From Natronorubrum aibiense (lineage in GTDB: Archaea > Halobacteriota > Halobacteria > Halobacteriales > Natrialbaceae), in the NCBI RefSeq assembly GCF_009392895.1, contig NZ_CP045488.1, positions 1,302,001-1,366,000 on the forward strand: a stretch of 64,000 nt of DNA. Direction: 5' to 3'. Positions 42,697-52,041 of the stretch are shown piece by piece. The first letter of the stretch is position 1. Each line of letters starts with the position of its first letter. Position numbers and translations under genes: made by a program. A model generated the notes under the pieces. That model ran no database searches. It was not told where the DNA came from and saw only the letters and a program-made list of their open reading frames with translations.

Positions 42697-43551
42697 ATGA
42701 CCACGATCGTCAGCGGCGCTGCGTCACAGACGCTGGCCGCTGCACTTGCTCGCGAACTCGATGTCTCGCTCGCGACCGCCGAATACGACCGGTTTCCGGA
42801 CGGTGAACTGCTCGCCGCCGCACCAGATTTCGGCGACGACCGCGCGATCGTCGTCGCCTCGACGGTCTCGAGCGACGCCCATCTCGAACTGCTCCAGCTT
42901 CAGGATGCGGTCCGAGAAGCCGGGGCCGAAGAGGTCGTCACTGTCCTCCCGTACATGGGCTACGGCCGGCAGGACAAGGCGTTCGAGGCAGGCCATCCTA
43001 TTTCTGCTCGTGCAGTTGCCCGCGCTATCTCGACCGGTGCGGATCGCGTGCTGACCGTCACGCCCCACGAGGAAGCGGTGTGTGAGTTCTTCGAGCCGAC
43101 GGCAACCGCCGTCGATGCGGCCGGCCGACTCGCCGAGCCGCTGCCAGACGACCTCGCGGATCCGGTCTTCCTCTCGCCCGACGCGGGCGCGATCGAGCTC
43201 GCCGAGACGGTCCGCGACGCCTACGGCGACGGCGAGACGGATTACTTCGAGAAGGTTCGCCACTCCGGTACCGACGTCGAGATCACCCCCAGTGACGTCG
43301 ACGTGGCCGGCCGCGACGTCGTCGTCGCCGACGACATCATCGCGACGGGATCGACGATGAGTGAAGCCGTCGCCGTCTTACAGGACCGCGGCGTCGAGCG
43401 CGTCTTCCTCACCTGTGTCCACCCGCTGCTCGCACGAAACGCCGTCACGAAACTCTCCCGAGCCGGCGTCGAAGCGATCTACGGCACAGATACGATCGAA
43501 CGATCCGTAAGCGCCGTTTCGGTCGCGCCTGCACTCGCCGAACACCTCTGA
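42697..43551 (+). CDS. prs: Ribose-phosphate pyrophosphokinase
   Basis: 284 residues, the short archaeal PRPP synthetase. LPYMGYGRQDKAFEAGHPIS is the ATP-binding segment and VVADDIIATGSTMSEAVAVL the PRPP loop; both are intact. It makes PRPP from ribose 5-phosphate and ATP for nucleotide, His and Trp synthesis. It is close to hisI, which consumes a PRPP-derived substrate, but not in the same transcript. ATG at 42697. Confidence 0.93.
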   Translation: MTTIVSGAASQTLAAALARELDVSLATAEYDRFPDGELLAAAPDFGDDRAIVVASTVSSDAHLELLQLQDAVREAGAEEVVTVLPYMGYGRQDKAFEAGHPISARAVARAISTGADRVLTVTPHEEAVCEFFEPTATAVDAAGRLAEPLPDDLADPVFLSPDAGAIELAETVRDAYGDGETDYFEKVRHSGTDVEITPSDVDVAGRDVVVADDIIATGSTMSEAVAVLQDRGVERVFLTCVHPLLARNAVTKLSRAGVEAIYGTDTIERSVSAVSVAPALAEHL

Positions 43552-43710
43552 GCAACCACGACGCAAGGGGGTGCTCGAGCGGTGTAACTGTTAAGTCACT
43601 CCGTATGACATTCATACACATCGACCATTCGGTCCGGGCCAGTGGTAGCCCGGTGGGGACTCGAGTGTCCGGCCGTCGCCTGTGGGGGCAACCGAAGGGA
43701 GTGAGATCAG

Positions 43711-44253
43711 ATGCACGGAATTATCCACAAAACGCTCAAGGAGTACGTTATCGCGAAGACCGACGAGGAAACGTGGGGGGCCATCGTTGACCAGGCTGAC
43801 ATCGAACCCACGTTGTACCTTCCCGTCTCGTCGTACGACGACGCCGAAGTCGAGGCAATCCTCAAGACGCTGTCGTCGATGGCCGTCCAGAAACGCCGGC
43901 AGATCGAACGTGACCTCGGTCGGGCGCTCGCGCCTGAGCTCCTGTCGACCTTTTCTGCCCACGTTCGCGGCGATGGGGACCTGTTCGAGGTGCTCGAGCG
44001 CCTCGAGTCGATCGTCGAAAGCGTCGACACGACGACGAACGCGAACGCGCTGCCGACCGTCTCGGGGACTCGCGAGTCAGCCGACTGCGTTCGCGTGACC
44101 TACTGCACTCACCGGGAGAGGTGTTACTGCGGGTTGGCACAGGGGATTCTCGAGGGGATGGCCAACGTCTTCGAGACGGAGGCGACCGTGATCGAAACGG
44201 CGTGTGTCGCCGACGGCGACGAGACGTGTGCGTTTCGAGTGGAGCAGGACTAA
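43711..44253 (+). CDS. H-NOX-like (HNOB) protein without the heme histidine
   Basis: 180 residues. The start MHGIIHKTLKEYVIAKTDEE and the C-terminal half (VTYCTHRERCYCGLAQGILEG, then VADGDETCAFRVEQD) match the heme NO/oxygen-binding domain, including a Y-x-T-x-R version of the heme propionate motif. Where H-NOX proteins have the proximal heme His (L-x-x-L-H-x-H), this one reads LERLESIVESV. The protein may bind heme by other means or not at all. No signalling partner gene (guanylate cyclase, histidine kinase, methyl-accepting receptor) is adjacent. Confidence 0.68.
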   Translation: MHGIIHKTLKEYVIAKTDEETWGAIVDQADIEPTLYLPVSSYDDAEVEAILKTLSSMAVQKRRQIERDLGRALAPELLSTFSAHVRGDGDLFEVLERLESIVESVDTTTNANALPTVSGTRESADCVRVTYCTHRERCYCGLAQGILEGMANVFETEATVIETACVADGDETCAFRVEQD

Positions 44254-44306
44254 CGCCAGCAGTGGCGGCCCGCTCGAGTGTTTCTGCCGTCGTTGACCCC
44301 CTTCTG

Positions 44307-46472
44307 TTACCGTCGCCGACCGAACAGTGCGACTACGAGCGCGAGTCCGAGCGCGACGACTGCTGCGACGCCGCCGAAGCCGGGAACGGTATCGAGCCGT
44401 TCGAGCGTGCCGCCGACGGTGATCGTCGTCGACTGCTCGCCGGCGACGACCTCGTAGCGCCCATCGCCGTCGAACTGGAGAGTGACCTCGACGGTCCCGG
44501 CCTCGCCGGGTGCGAGCGCGATCGGCGGCCCAGTGACGGTCTCTCCCGGCGTTCGGAACTCGAGCGTGCCCGCAGCCGGATACTCGTCGCCCGTCGTCAC
44601 TGTCGCGGTCGCCGTCACCGACTCGCCGGGGTCGACGCTGTCGGGGCTGAATTGCAACTCGGTGACGGTCAGACTCGGTGCCGAGCGAACGACGACGGTC
44701 AGTCGATCCGAGCCGATCCGGACGTCGTGGATGCCTGGCTCCGTCGGCATCCACGCCAGCGTCTCGCTCGCCCGTTCGCCGCCCTCAAGTCGTCGCTGGG
44801 TGTGGTCGACGATCTTCCCATCGACCCGCAGGGTCGCATCCGCGGTGCCGGTTCGATCGCCGCCGTTCTCGATCACGACCGGGATCGTGACGCGCTCACC
44901 GGCCGGCACGGCCACCACGCCGCGGTCGGTCGCGCGATCACCGCGTTGATCGTCCGCCTCGAGACTGCCGATATCGGTGCGGTCCCAGCGCTCCCACGGT
45001 TGGTCGCCGACCCTGATCTGGTCCGTCCCGAGTCCGGACGTGATGGGCGTCCGCGGCTGGTCGAACGCGGCGCGGTGTTCGAACCGGTTCCACGCGTCCG
45101 GCGTCTCGGCCGTTCGGGTGTATCGCTCGGCGCGCTCTCGAACGGTCGCCCCGCCCGCGGCCTCGAGCGCCTCGAGGAACTCGGTCTCGCTCACTCGCTC
45201 GTCGCGAGCGTTCAGCGTCCGGAACACGTCGTCGAGGCTGCGGTCGCCGTCGGTCGCGAGCCGGAGCTGCCGGTCCAGTTCGCCGTACACCAGCGCCCCT
45301 TTCAGGTAGTTCGCGTTGCTGTCGCCCCAGGTCGACGGCTCGGCGAGGACGGCATCCGCCGCGGGCGACTCCGTGCCGCGCTCGAGCGAGCGGCGAAACT
45401 CGCGGTACGTGATTAACTCCTGTTCGTACGCAAGTAGGGCCGCGTAGTACTCCGCCTGCGCTTCGACGAGCCACTGGCCGTCGCTCGCGGTGCCGACGTC
45501 GGGGTTGGCGAATCGCTGTCTGACGTGGACGTACTCGTGGAGCCAGACGTTAGTCGCCTCCGCAAGCGGCGCGTCGGCGACGACCCACGCATCGCTGGGG
45601 CCGTACTGCATACCCCGCGATCCCCAGTCGACATCGCTCGGGACGGCGACCATGACGGCCTCGCTGGCACTCGAGCCCACGTCGAGTCGCCCGCTGGCGG
45701 CCTCGAGGCTGTCGAGGATGTCCGCTGGCCGCTCTCGAAGATCGGCAGCCTCGAGGACCACCAGCCTGAGCCGTTCTCCGTCGACAGTTCGTTCGTGTTC
45801 GGTCACTTCTCCGAAGACGGCCAGCTCCGTGCCGGCCGCGCCGGGGCCGTCGACGGTGACAGTTTCCTCGACGCCGATGGGTGCGCTGGTCGCCGTCCGA
45901 TAGGAGAGGCTGACGTTGGGAACCTGGACGACGCCCCACTCGCCGGTCTCGAGGAACGTATACCCCTCTCCCTCGGCTGGTGCCGCCGTGGCTGTCGCAA
46001 TTGTCGGTCCCGATTCTCGTGTGTCGGACTCGGGCTGGCTTGTATGGCCGCCGGTCGTGCCCGTTCGATTCGCTGGCATCGTGAATCGAATCGTCGGCGT
46101 CTCGGTCGTCTCGTCCCACCGGTACGTCCCCTCCTCGGTCGCCTCGAAGCCCTCGGTGGCGCGGATCGTGGCTTTTGATTCGAGGCCAATCTCGAGGCCG
46201 GTCAGCGGCTTCGGAACGTCGAACGTGATCGTGGTCTCGAACGTCCCCGGTTGGTCCGGGAGCTGCCGCAGTGTCATCGTCCGGTGGAGGACGTCGTTTG
46301 CACCGGCTAGACTGGTGGTCGACCCGCTGCTCACGCTGGGTGTAACCGCGGCGTCGACACCGGTCGTATCAGTCTCGGGTGCTGTCTGCGACCCGCCGGC
46401 ACCGGCGACGCCGGCCGGGATCGCCCCGAGCAACACCACGACAACGAGACAGACGGCGACTCGAGTAGTCAC
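44307..46472 (-). CDS. Secreted HEYVH metalloprotease-like protein with PGF-CTERM-like anchor
   Basis: 721 residues. A Sec-type signal (about 1-25) is followed by a beta-rich region (about 60-200), then a zinc-protease-like site NVWLHEYVHVRQRF (about 310) with acidic residues 22-28 residues later (WLVEAQAEYYAALLAY), as in gluzincins. Helical (about 350-470) and CARDB/NEW3-like beta domains (about 490-670) come next. The C-terminus is VPGFGGVAAVVALGLALVV plus GRRR, resembling the PGF-CTERM signal that archaeosortase ArtA processes to lipid-anchor surface proteins. It is thus probably an S-layer-attached metalloprotease; substrate unknown. Confidence 0.75.
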   Translation of the reverse strand: MTTRVAVCLVVVVLLGAIPAGVAGAGGSQTAPETDTTGVDAAVTPSVSSGSTTSLAGANDVLHRTMTLRQLPDQPGTFETTITFDVPKPLTGLEIGLESKATIRATEGFEATEEGTYRWDETTETPTIRFTMPANRTGTTGGHTSQPESDTRESGPTIATATAAPAEGEGYTFLETGEWGVVQVPNVSLSYRTATSAPIGVEETVTVDGPGAAGTELAVFGEVTEHERTVDGERLRLVVLEAADLRERPADILDSLEAASGRLDVGSSASEAVMVAVPSDVDWGSRGMQYGPSDAWVVADAPLAEATNVWLHEYVHVRQRFANPDVGTASDGQWLVEAQAEYYAALLAYEQELITYREFRRSLERGTESPAADAVLAEPSTWGDSNANYLKGALVYGELDRQLRLATDGDRSLDDVFRTLNARDERVSETEFLEALEAAGGATVRERAERYTRTAETPDAWNRFEHRAAFDQPRTPITSGLGTDQIRVGDQPWERWDRTDIGSLEADDQRGDRATDRGVVAVPAGERVTIPVVIENGGDRTGTADATLRVDGKIVDHTQRRLEGGERASETLAWMPTEPGIHDVRIGSDRLTVVVRSAPSLTVTELQFSPDSVDPGESVTATATVTTGDEYPAAGTLEFRTPGETVTGPPIALAPGEAGTVEVTLQFDGDGRYEVVAGEQSTTITVGGTLERLDTVPGFGGVAAVVALGLALVVALFGRRR

Positions 46473-46613
46473 TACCCTGCTCTGGCGAGTCAGTGACCAT
46501 GACTGTTACGACGTGGTGATTTTCAGAAAAATGGCCCTGTTGAAACCTCGGATAGTGACAGGTTCAGAACTCTCTGCGGTAAGTACTGGCGAGTAACATA
46601 ACGACAAAACTGA

Positions 46614-46772
46614 TTAATAGCCCATAATTATGAACACTACAATATAGGAAATCAATCCAAAGAGGGCAGTGGCCCCCATCCAGGCAAAGATTATGAGCCC
46701 CGCCTGTCTTCCGGTTATCTCCTCTCCTTCGAGTAGTTTACTAAATTCGGCAAAGATATCGTCAAGCGCCAT
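46614..46772 (-). CDS. 52-residue single-span membrane peptide
   Basis: ATG (46770-46772) to TAA (46614-46616). It encodes MALDDIFAEFSKLLEGEEIT, then GRQAGLIIFAWMGATALFG and ISYIVVFIIMGY: an acidic amphipathic helix followed by one or two membrane segments. The codon use is A/T-rich compared with neighbours, like the surrounding intergenic DNA, so it may be acquired or spurious. The coherent helix-plus-membrane design argues for a real gene. No family recognised. Confidence 0.5.
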   Translation of the reverse strand: MALDDIFAEFSKLLEGEEITGRQAGLIIFAWMGATALFGLISYIVVFIIMGY

Positions 46773-46939
46773 AGGTGAGCTTAGTTGACAATATGTAAAA
46801 GAGTATTCAATTCTTGAGTCAGAGACGATTGGTCAGTGCGCATTTGTAGGGAGCGTGTGTTTCACGCAGAAAAACATCTGAAGAATGGTATTTTAAAGCC
46901 AGAAAACACTGCACCACGAACCGAAACGCGATATCGTCG

Positions 46940-47911
46940 TCAGAGCAGGCCAGCCAACACGGTATTGAACAGCACGCCGACCGTGATCCCGATCGTCACG
47001 ACGGTTCCCGCATACACCACGAGCAGTCGTCGCTCGAAGAGCTTGTTCAACAGGATCAGGTTTGGAATGCTGATCCCGGCGCCGCCGATGACGAACGCGA
47101 TCACCGTGCCGATGGGGATCCCCTGTTCGGCGAGCGAGTGGGCGATCGGCAGCATGCCGCTGATACTCACATAGATCGGCGCACCGGCCAGTGCAGCCAT
47201 CGGCGTCGCGAGCGGATTCGACGGTCCAGCGATCTGCTGGAGGAACGTCGCCGGAACCGCACCGTGGATGAGCGCACCGATCGCGATCCCGACGACGATG
47301 TACGGAAGCGTATCCCGGAAAAACGACAGTGCGCCGCGACCGGCCTCGGTAACTCGCTCTCGGTGTGATCGCGTGGCCGAGGTGCTACACGCACAGCTCG
47401 CACTCCCGGTTGCCGTTCCGCCGTCGGTCGTGATTTCGCGTCCGCCAGCCGTAATTCGAACGTCTTTGACGTAGTTCTCGAGGTTGAGCGTGCCGATGAC
47501 GATGCCGCCGACGATCGCCGCGGACAGTGCCGTCACGACGTAGGCGACGGTCACGCCGGTTCCGAAGAGTCCGAACAGCAGGACGACGGCGATCCAGTTG
47601 ACGATCGGCGATGCGAGCAGAAACGAGAATGCAAGGCCGAGCGGGGCACCCGCCCCGAGCAACCCGGCGAGGACCGGGACCGTCGAACACGAGCAAAACG
47701 GCGTCACTGCGCCGAGTCCGGCAGCGAGAACGTTCCCGCTCCCGTGGTCTCGAGATCGAAGCATTGCTTCGACCCGCTCCGGCGGCAGGTACTCCTGTGC
47801 GAGGCCGACGAGAAACGACGCCCCGACAAAAAGCGGGGCGAGCACGAGCGCCAGATGCACGAAGTACTCGGCGGAATCGACCAGCGCCGTCTCGTAGCCG
47901 GCGGGGATCAT
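46940..47911 (-). CDS. Permease of the SO_0444/DUF318 (ArsP-like) family
   Basis: 323 residues with eight or more membrane helices in two halves. The motif TPFCSCSTVPVLAG in the first half is the family hallmark, mirrored by GGAGISIPNLILLNKL in the second. A central cytoplasmic loop holds a cysteine cluster (SASCACSTS). Members have been linked to export of arsenicals or Cu/Zn. It is the last gene of a unit: CCC peptide, ArsR regulator, permease; only 2 bp separate it from the regulator. Confidence 0.83.
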   Translation of the reverse strand: MIPAGYETALVDSAEYFVHLALVLAPLFVGASFLVGLAQEYLPPERVEAMLRSRDHGSGNVLAAGLGAVTPFCSCSTVPVLAGLLGAGAPLGLAFSFLLASPIVNWIAVVLLFGLFGTGVTVAYVVTALSAAIVGGIVIGTLNLENYVKDVRITAGGREITTDGGTATGSASCACSTSATRSHRERVTEAGRGALSFFRDTLPYIVVGIAIGALIHGAVPATFLQQIAGPSNPLATPMAALAGAPIYVSISGMLPIAHSLAEQGIPIGTVIAFVIGGAGISIPNLILLNKLFERRLLVVYAGTVVTIGITVGVLFNTVLAGLL

Positions 47912-47913
47912 CG

Positions 47914-48309
47914 TTAGTACTCACCCAGCGCGGCGGCGAGGTCGAGTAACTGGAGACTCGCCGTATCTGCAATCCGATAGTAGGTCCACTTGCCCTCTTT
48001 TCGGGTGCGAACGATACCTGCCTCGCGGAGCTGTGAGAGGTGGGAGCCGACGGTCGACTGCGGCGCATCGAGGATCGTCTCCAGCTCACAGGCACACAGC
48101 TCGCCGTCGCGAAGTGCCTCGATGATCCGGAGCCGTTTTTCGTTCGACAGCGCCTTGAAAACGCGCAGTTCGCTGTCGATTACGTCGTCGTTGACTCTGC
48201 GATTTGCCGGAAAGGCACCTGCACAGCAGGCCCCCTCGCTCATCCGGTTGATCGTCTCGCTCGCCGATTCGCTCGGTCCGTCGTCGTCGATTCCGGGTTG
48301 ATCGGTCAT
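47914..48309 (-). CDS. ArsR-family transcriptional regulator
   Basis: 131 residues with a winged helix: RVFKALSNEKRLRIIEALRDG, LCACELETILDAPQSTVGSHLSQLREAGIVRTRKEGKWTYY is the DNA-binding wing region (only landmarks are given). The metal-binding ELCAC cysteines in helix 3 are kept, and GACCAG in the N-terminus adds a second cysteine pair. It probably represses its own operon and releases on binding a thiophilic metal or metalloid. Stop is 2 bp from the permease start. Confidence 0.86.
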   Translation of the reverse strand: MTDQPGIDDDGPSESASETINRMSEGACCAGAFPANRRVNDDVIDSELRVFKALSNEKRLRIIEALRDGELCACELETILDAPQSTVGSHLSQLREAGIVRTRKEGKWTYYRIADTASLQLLDLAAALGEY

Positions 48310-48315
48310 CGTCGA

Positions 48316-48420
48316 TCAGTCCTCGTCACTCGAGTCGAGCTCTTCGATCTCGACACCACAGCAGCAGTCATCGTCCGTTTCATTCGCCTCGCGTCCAAGG
48401 ATGCGATCGAGCAGTCCCAT
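48316..48420 (-). CDS. 34-residue triple-cysteine peptide of a metal operon
   Basis: ATG (48418-48420) to TGA at 48316. MGLLDRILGREANETDDDCC is the first part, with CCCG at residues about 19-22 and a very acidic end. It precedes the ArsR gene by 6 bp and so should be cotranscribed. The Cys run suggests a metal-binding or metallochaperone peptide feeding the permease. That is an inference from position and cysteines only. No upstream gene is within 300 bp, so this is probably the first gene of the unit. Confidence 0.6.
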   Translation of the reverse strand: MGLLDRILGREANETDDDCCCGVEIEELDSSDED

Positions 48421-48738
48421 ACATATCGAGAAAGACCGATACGACTTAACCATTTTGCTCGAGCCGAGATGATTCGATACGGATTCTTCGATGGCATCAC
48501 TGCCTGGCTTCTGGTACGAACCTCGAAAACGGTCGTTAACGCGGATATTGTCCCGAGTCGACTGCCACTCTCGAGTGGTCGACACACCGCAGTCGTCTCG
48601 GAGCACATCTCGAATCGAGAGTATTCGATTCGAGTAATCTCGATGGGTGGCCCCGGATGGCGCTCAAAGCAGTTGCTCTCGAGTACAGTACCGATTCGAA
48701 TTGTCCCTGTCCGGGGCGAAAAACGAGTGTTCGTGAGG
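48421..48738. other. Intergenic region (318 bp) upstream of the CCC-ArsR-permease unit
   Basis: This stretch contains no plausible gene in six frames. It holds the promoter for the leftward metal operon and the 3' end of ileS. Several short palindromes around TCGA (for instance TCTCGAATCGAGA) occur, as is common in this genome, and none is clearly functional. Confidence 0.5.
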
Positions 48739-51700
48739 TCAGTCCGACGCTTCGGCAGCTGCCAGCGGTTCGATCGCGATCTCCATCGTCACGCCTTCGA
48801 CCTCCCACTCCTTGCGGTTGCCGTTATCGACCTCGAGGTCGCCCAGTTCGTCGGCGCGGACCTCCTCGCGGATGAGGCCCTCGCGCTCCCTGACGAGGTC
48901 GGCGACGCGGTCGTCGTCGATTGCAAGCTCCAGTGCGATCCGTTCCTCGACGTCTAAGTCGAGGTCCTTGCGCATCTCCTGGACGCGGCGGATGACCTCG
49001 CGGGCGTAGCCCTCGCTTTCGATGTCCTCGGTCAGCGAGGCATCGACGTAGACGACGCCGCGGTCGTCACCGTCGAGGCCGAACGCGGTGCCGGCGACGC
49101 TGTCTGGCGTCTGGGTCACGAAGGAGACCATCTCCTCGGTGATCGACTCGTCGTCCTCGAGCACGTCTGCGACGGCGTCCTCGAGCGCCTTGAGGCTCGG
49201 CTCCTCGATGCGGGCCTCGTTGAGTGCGTTCATGACCTCGCCGGCGCGGCCGCCGAAGGCCGGGCCGAGCTTGCTCATATCCGCTTCGGCGCTGTAGTCG
49301 AGTTCGCCCCACTGGTTGTCCGGCGAGACGAGTTCGATCTCGCGGGCGTTGAGGCGGTCCTCGAGCAGCGCGGTGTGTCGTTTGACGGCGTCGACCACAC
49401 GCTGGTCGTCGGCCGCGACGACGACGCGCGGGACGGGCCAGCGCAGTTTGCGACCGGCCTGCTGGCGCGCGTTCGCGCCGGCTTCCTCGATCGCTCGCAG
49501 GAAGGCGACGTCTTCTTCGAGTTGTTCGTCGACCCAGAACTCCTCGACGGCCGGCCAGTCTTCCATGTGGACGGTGTCGTGGCCGTCCTCGCCGGTGAGC
49601 GTGCCGTAGATCTCCTCGCTGATGAACGGCGCGTAGGGGGCGAGCAGGGCGACGCTCTCCCGGAGCACCCGGTAGATCGTCGCGTAGGCGGCCTGTTTGG
49701 AGGCGCTGTCGTCTTCCTCCCACATGCGCTCGCGGACGGCCTGCACGTAGAATCGGGAGACGTCCTCGACGACGAACTCGAGGAGGGCCTCGAGTGCGCG
49801 ATCCTGGCGGAACTCCTCGAAGTGCTCGGTCATCTCGTCCTTGGTGGACTGCAGCCGCGCGAGGATCCACTCGTCGACGAGTTCGAGGTCGTCATCGACC
49901 GATTCGAGCGTCGTTTCGGTCGGATCGAAGTCGTCCAGCCGCATGTACGGCAGCGGGAAGCGGAAGACGTTCCACAGCGTCCGGAGGTGGTTTTCCATCG
50001 TGCCCATCTCGTCCCACGAGAAGCGCATGTCGTCACCCTGCGGGTTCGCCGAAAGCAGGAACATGCGCATCGCGTCAGAGCCGTGGCGCTCGATCGCCGT
50101 GTCGGGCTCGACGACGTTACCGACGGATTTGGACATCTTGCGGCCGTCTTCGTCTAAGGCGTGGCCGTGCATCAGGACCTTGTCGTACGGAACCTCGCCC
50201 ATCGCGGCGGTGCCCATCCCAAGCTGGGACCAGAACCAGCCGCGGGTCTGGTCGTGGGCCTCGAGGATGAAGTCGGCGGGCCAGAGCTCGTCGAATCGGC
50301 TGTCGTCGGATGGGAAGTCAAGGGTCCCCCACGACGCCACTGAGGAGTCGAGCCAGACGTCGAAGACGTCGGGGACGCGGGTGTAGGTGGTGCCGTCTTC
50401 GGTGATCGTGAGGTCGTCGACCGTGTCTTTGTGGAGGTCGACCGCGTCGGAATCGACGTCCTGATCGACCCGATCGGCGAGTTCCTCGCGCGTCGCGATG
50501 ACGATCATGTCCTCGTCGTCGTCCCGGTCTTCGGGCGTCCAGACCGGCAGTGGGATGCCCCAGTAGCGCTGGCGCGAGACGTTCCAGTCGGGGGCCTCCT
50601 CGACGAAGTCGCGGAAGCGGTTGTCGCGAGCCCACTGCGGGTACCACTCGCTGTCCTCGATGTTCTCGAGTAGTTCGTCTTTGACGTCCGTGATCGTGAT
50701 GAACCACTGCTCGGTGACGATCTGGAGAATGCCCGTATCACACCGCCAGCAGTGACCGTAGCTGTGGTTGACCGTACCCGACGCGAGCAACGCGCCGTTG
50801 TCCTCGAGGTCGGCCATGATCTCGTCGTCGGCCTCTTTGACGAACTGGCCCTCGTACGTGCCGGCTTCGTCGGTGTAGACACCGTCGCCGCCGACGGGGC
50901 AGAAGATCGGCAGGCCGAGTTCGGTCCCGCGCTCGAAGTCCTCTTCACCGTGGCCGGGCGCGGAGTGGACGAGCCCCGTCCCGTCGCCGTGGGTGTCGAC
51001 GTACTCGCCGGTATACACCTCGAACACGCCCTCACCGTCGACGTGGTCGGGCACCTCTTCGGCGAGCGGGTGCTCGTACGTCCAGCCGAGCAGGTCCTCG
51101 CCGGTCAGTTCTTCGACGACCTCGTAGTCCTCGTAGCGACCTTCTTTGAGGACCTCCTCGTGTTTGGCTTCGGCGACGTACAGCAGTTCCTCCTCACCGT
51201 CTTTTTCGGCGCGCACGCCGACGTAGTCGCCCTCCTCGTCGACAGCGACGAACGTGTTCGCCGGAATCGTCCACGGCGTCGTCGTCCAGATGACGAGCGA
51301 GCCCTCGCGGTCGGTGAGGTCGAATTTGACGTAAATCGAGGGGTCCTCGACGTCCTCGTACTCGACTTCGTTGTTCGCGATTGCGGTCTCACAGCGCGGA
51401 CACTGTGAGATGGAGCGGTGGCCCTTCTCGACGAGCCCGCGATCGGCGGCCTTCGAGAAGCCCCACCAGGCGGCTTCCATGTATTCGGGGCTAACCGTCC
51501 GATAGGGGTTGTCCCAGTCCATCCAGACGCCGAAGGATTTGAAATCGGACTGGAGGCCCTCGAGTTGCTCGTCGGCGTAGTCCTTACATTCCTGGATGAA
51601 GTTCTCCTCGCCGAACTCCTCGATGTCCTTCTTGTTCTCGAAGCCGAGTTTCTCCTCGACTTTGGTCTCGATCGGGAGGCCGTGCATGTCGTAGCCCGGC

Positions 51701-51951
51701 CGGTCGGTGACGTCGTACCCCTGCATGCGCAGGAAGCGGATGTAAACGTCTTTCAGGGACTTGTTCCAGGTCGTCCCCATGTGCGCCGATCCCGACGTGT
51801 ACGGCGGGCCGTCGACGAAGAAGAACGATTCACCGTCGGAGCGATGCTCGACCGTCTGCTCGTAGGCGTCGACGTCGTCCCAGTAGTCGAACACCCGCTG
51901 CTCTAGGGCGTGGGGGTCGTACTGGTCGTCGACCTCGCCGAACCTGCTCAT
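48739..51951 (-). CDS. ileS: Isoleucyl-tRNA synthetase
   Basis: 1070 residues of class I synthetase, archaeal/eukaryotic type. The HIGH box is SAHMGTTWN, the KMSKS box is GRKMSKSVGN. The CP1 editing domain spans roughly 190-390, and a Cys pair CPRCETA and the later CWRCDTG contribute zinc sites. The anticodon-binding domain fills the last 350 residues. It charges tRNA-Ile and edits valine. The ATG at 51951 is chosen (MSRFGEVDDQYDPHALEQ) over one four codons upstream. Confidence 0.94.
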   Translation of the reverse strand: MSRFGEVDDQYDPHALEQRVFDYWDDVDAYEQTVEHRSDGESFFFVDGPPYTSGSAHMGTTWNKSLKDVYIRFLRMQGYDVTDRPGYDMHGLPIETKVEEKLGFENKKDIEEFGEENFIQECKDYADEQLEGLQSDFKSFGVWMDWDNPYRTVSPEYMEAAWWGFSKAADRGLVEKGHRSISQCPRCETAIANNEVEYEDVEDPSIYVKFDLTDREGSLVIWTTTPWTIPANTFVAVDEEGDYVGVRAEKDGEEELLYVAEAKHEEVLKEGRYEDYEVVEELTGEDLLGWTYEHPLAEEVPDHVDGEGVFEVYTGEYVDTHGDGTGLVHSAPGHGEEDFERGTELGLPIFCPVGGDGVYTDEAGTYEGQFVKEADDEIMADLEDNGALLASGTVNHSYGHCWRCDTGILQIVTEQWFITITDVKDELLENIEDSEWYPQWARDNRFRDFVEEAPDWNVSRQRYWGIPLPVWTPEDRDDDEDMIVIATREELADRVDQDVDSDAVDLHKDTVDDLTITEDGTTYTRVPDVFDVWLDSSVASWGTLDFPSDDSRFDELWPADFILEAHDQTRGWFWSQLGMGTAAMGEVPYDKVLMHGHALDEDGRKMSKSVGNVVEPDTAIERHGSDAMRMFLLSANPQGDDMRFSWDEMGTMENHLRTLWNVFRFPLPYMRLDDFDPTETTLESVDDDLELVDEWILARLQSTKDEMTEHFEEFRQDRALEALLEFVVEDVSRFYVQAVRERMWEEDDSASKQAAYATIYRVLRESVALLAPYAPFISEEIYGTLTGEDGHDTVHMEDWPAVEEFWVDEQLEEDVAFLRAIEEAGANARQQAGRKLRWPVPRVVVAADDQRVVDAVKRHTALLEDRLNAREIELVSPDNQWGELDYSAEADMSKLGPAFGGRAGEVMNALNEARIEEPSLKALEDAVADVLEDDESITEEMVSFVTQTPDSVAGTAFGLDGDDRGVVYVDASLTEDIESEGYAREVIRRVQEMRKDLDLDVEERIALELAIDDDRVADLVREREGLIREEVRADELGDLEVDNGNRKEWEVEGVTMEIAIEPLAAAEASD

Positions 51952-52041
51952 ATGCCACTCCACTCACTCCGTGATTAAAGGGGAATCGGTCCTGCAGGCG
52001 GCGTCGCTGCCGAGTCGACGGTTCGAAAACAGTCGCGTTCG

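Noticed and set aside
43560-43700. Possible tRNA-like segment (CCGGGCCAGTGGTAGCCCGG) upstream of the H-NOX-like gene
   Set aside because: The GGTAGCCCGG resembles a D-arm but no acceptor stem, anticodon arm or T-arm (GGTTCGAATCC) can be drawn.
48560-48690. Clustered TCGA-centred palindromes upstream of the metal operon
   Set aside because: CTCGAG and TCGA are among the commonest words in this genome, so their clustering is not evidence of an operator.
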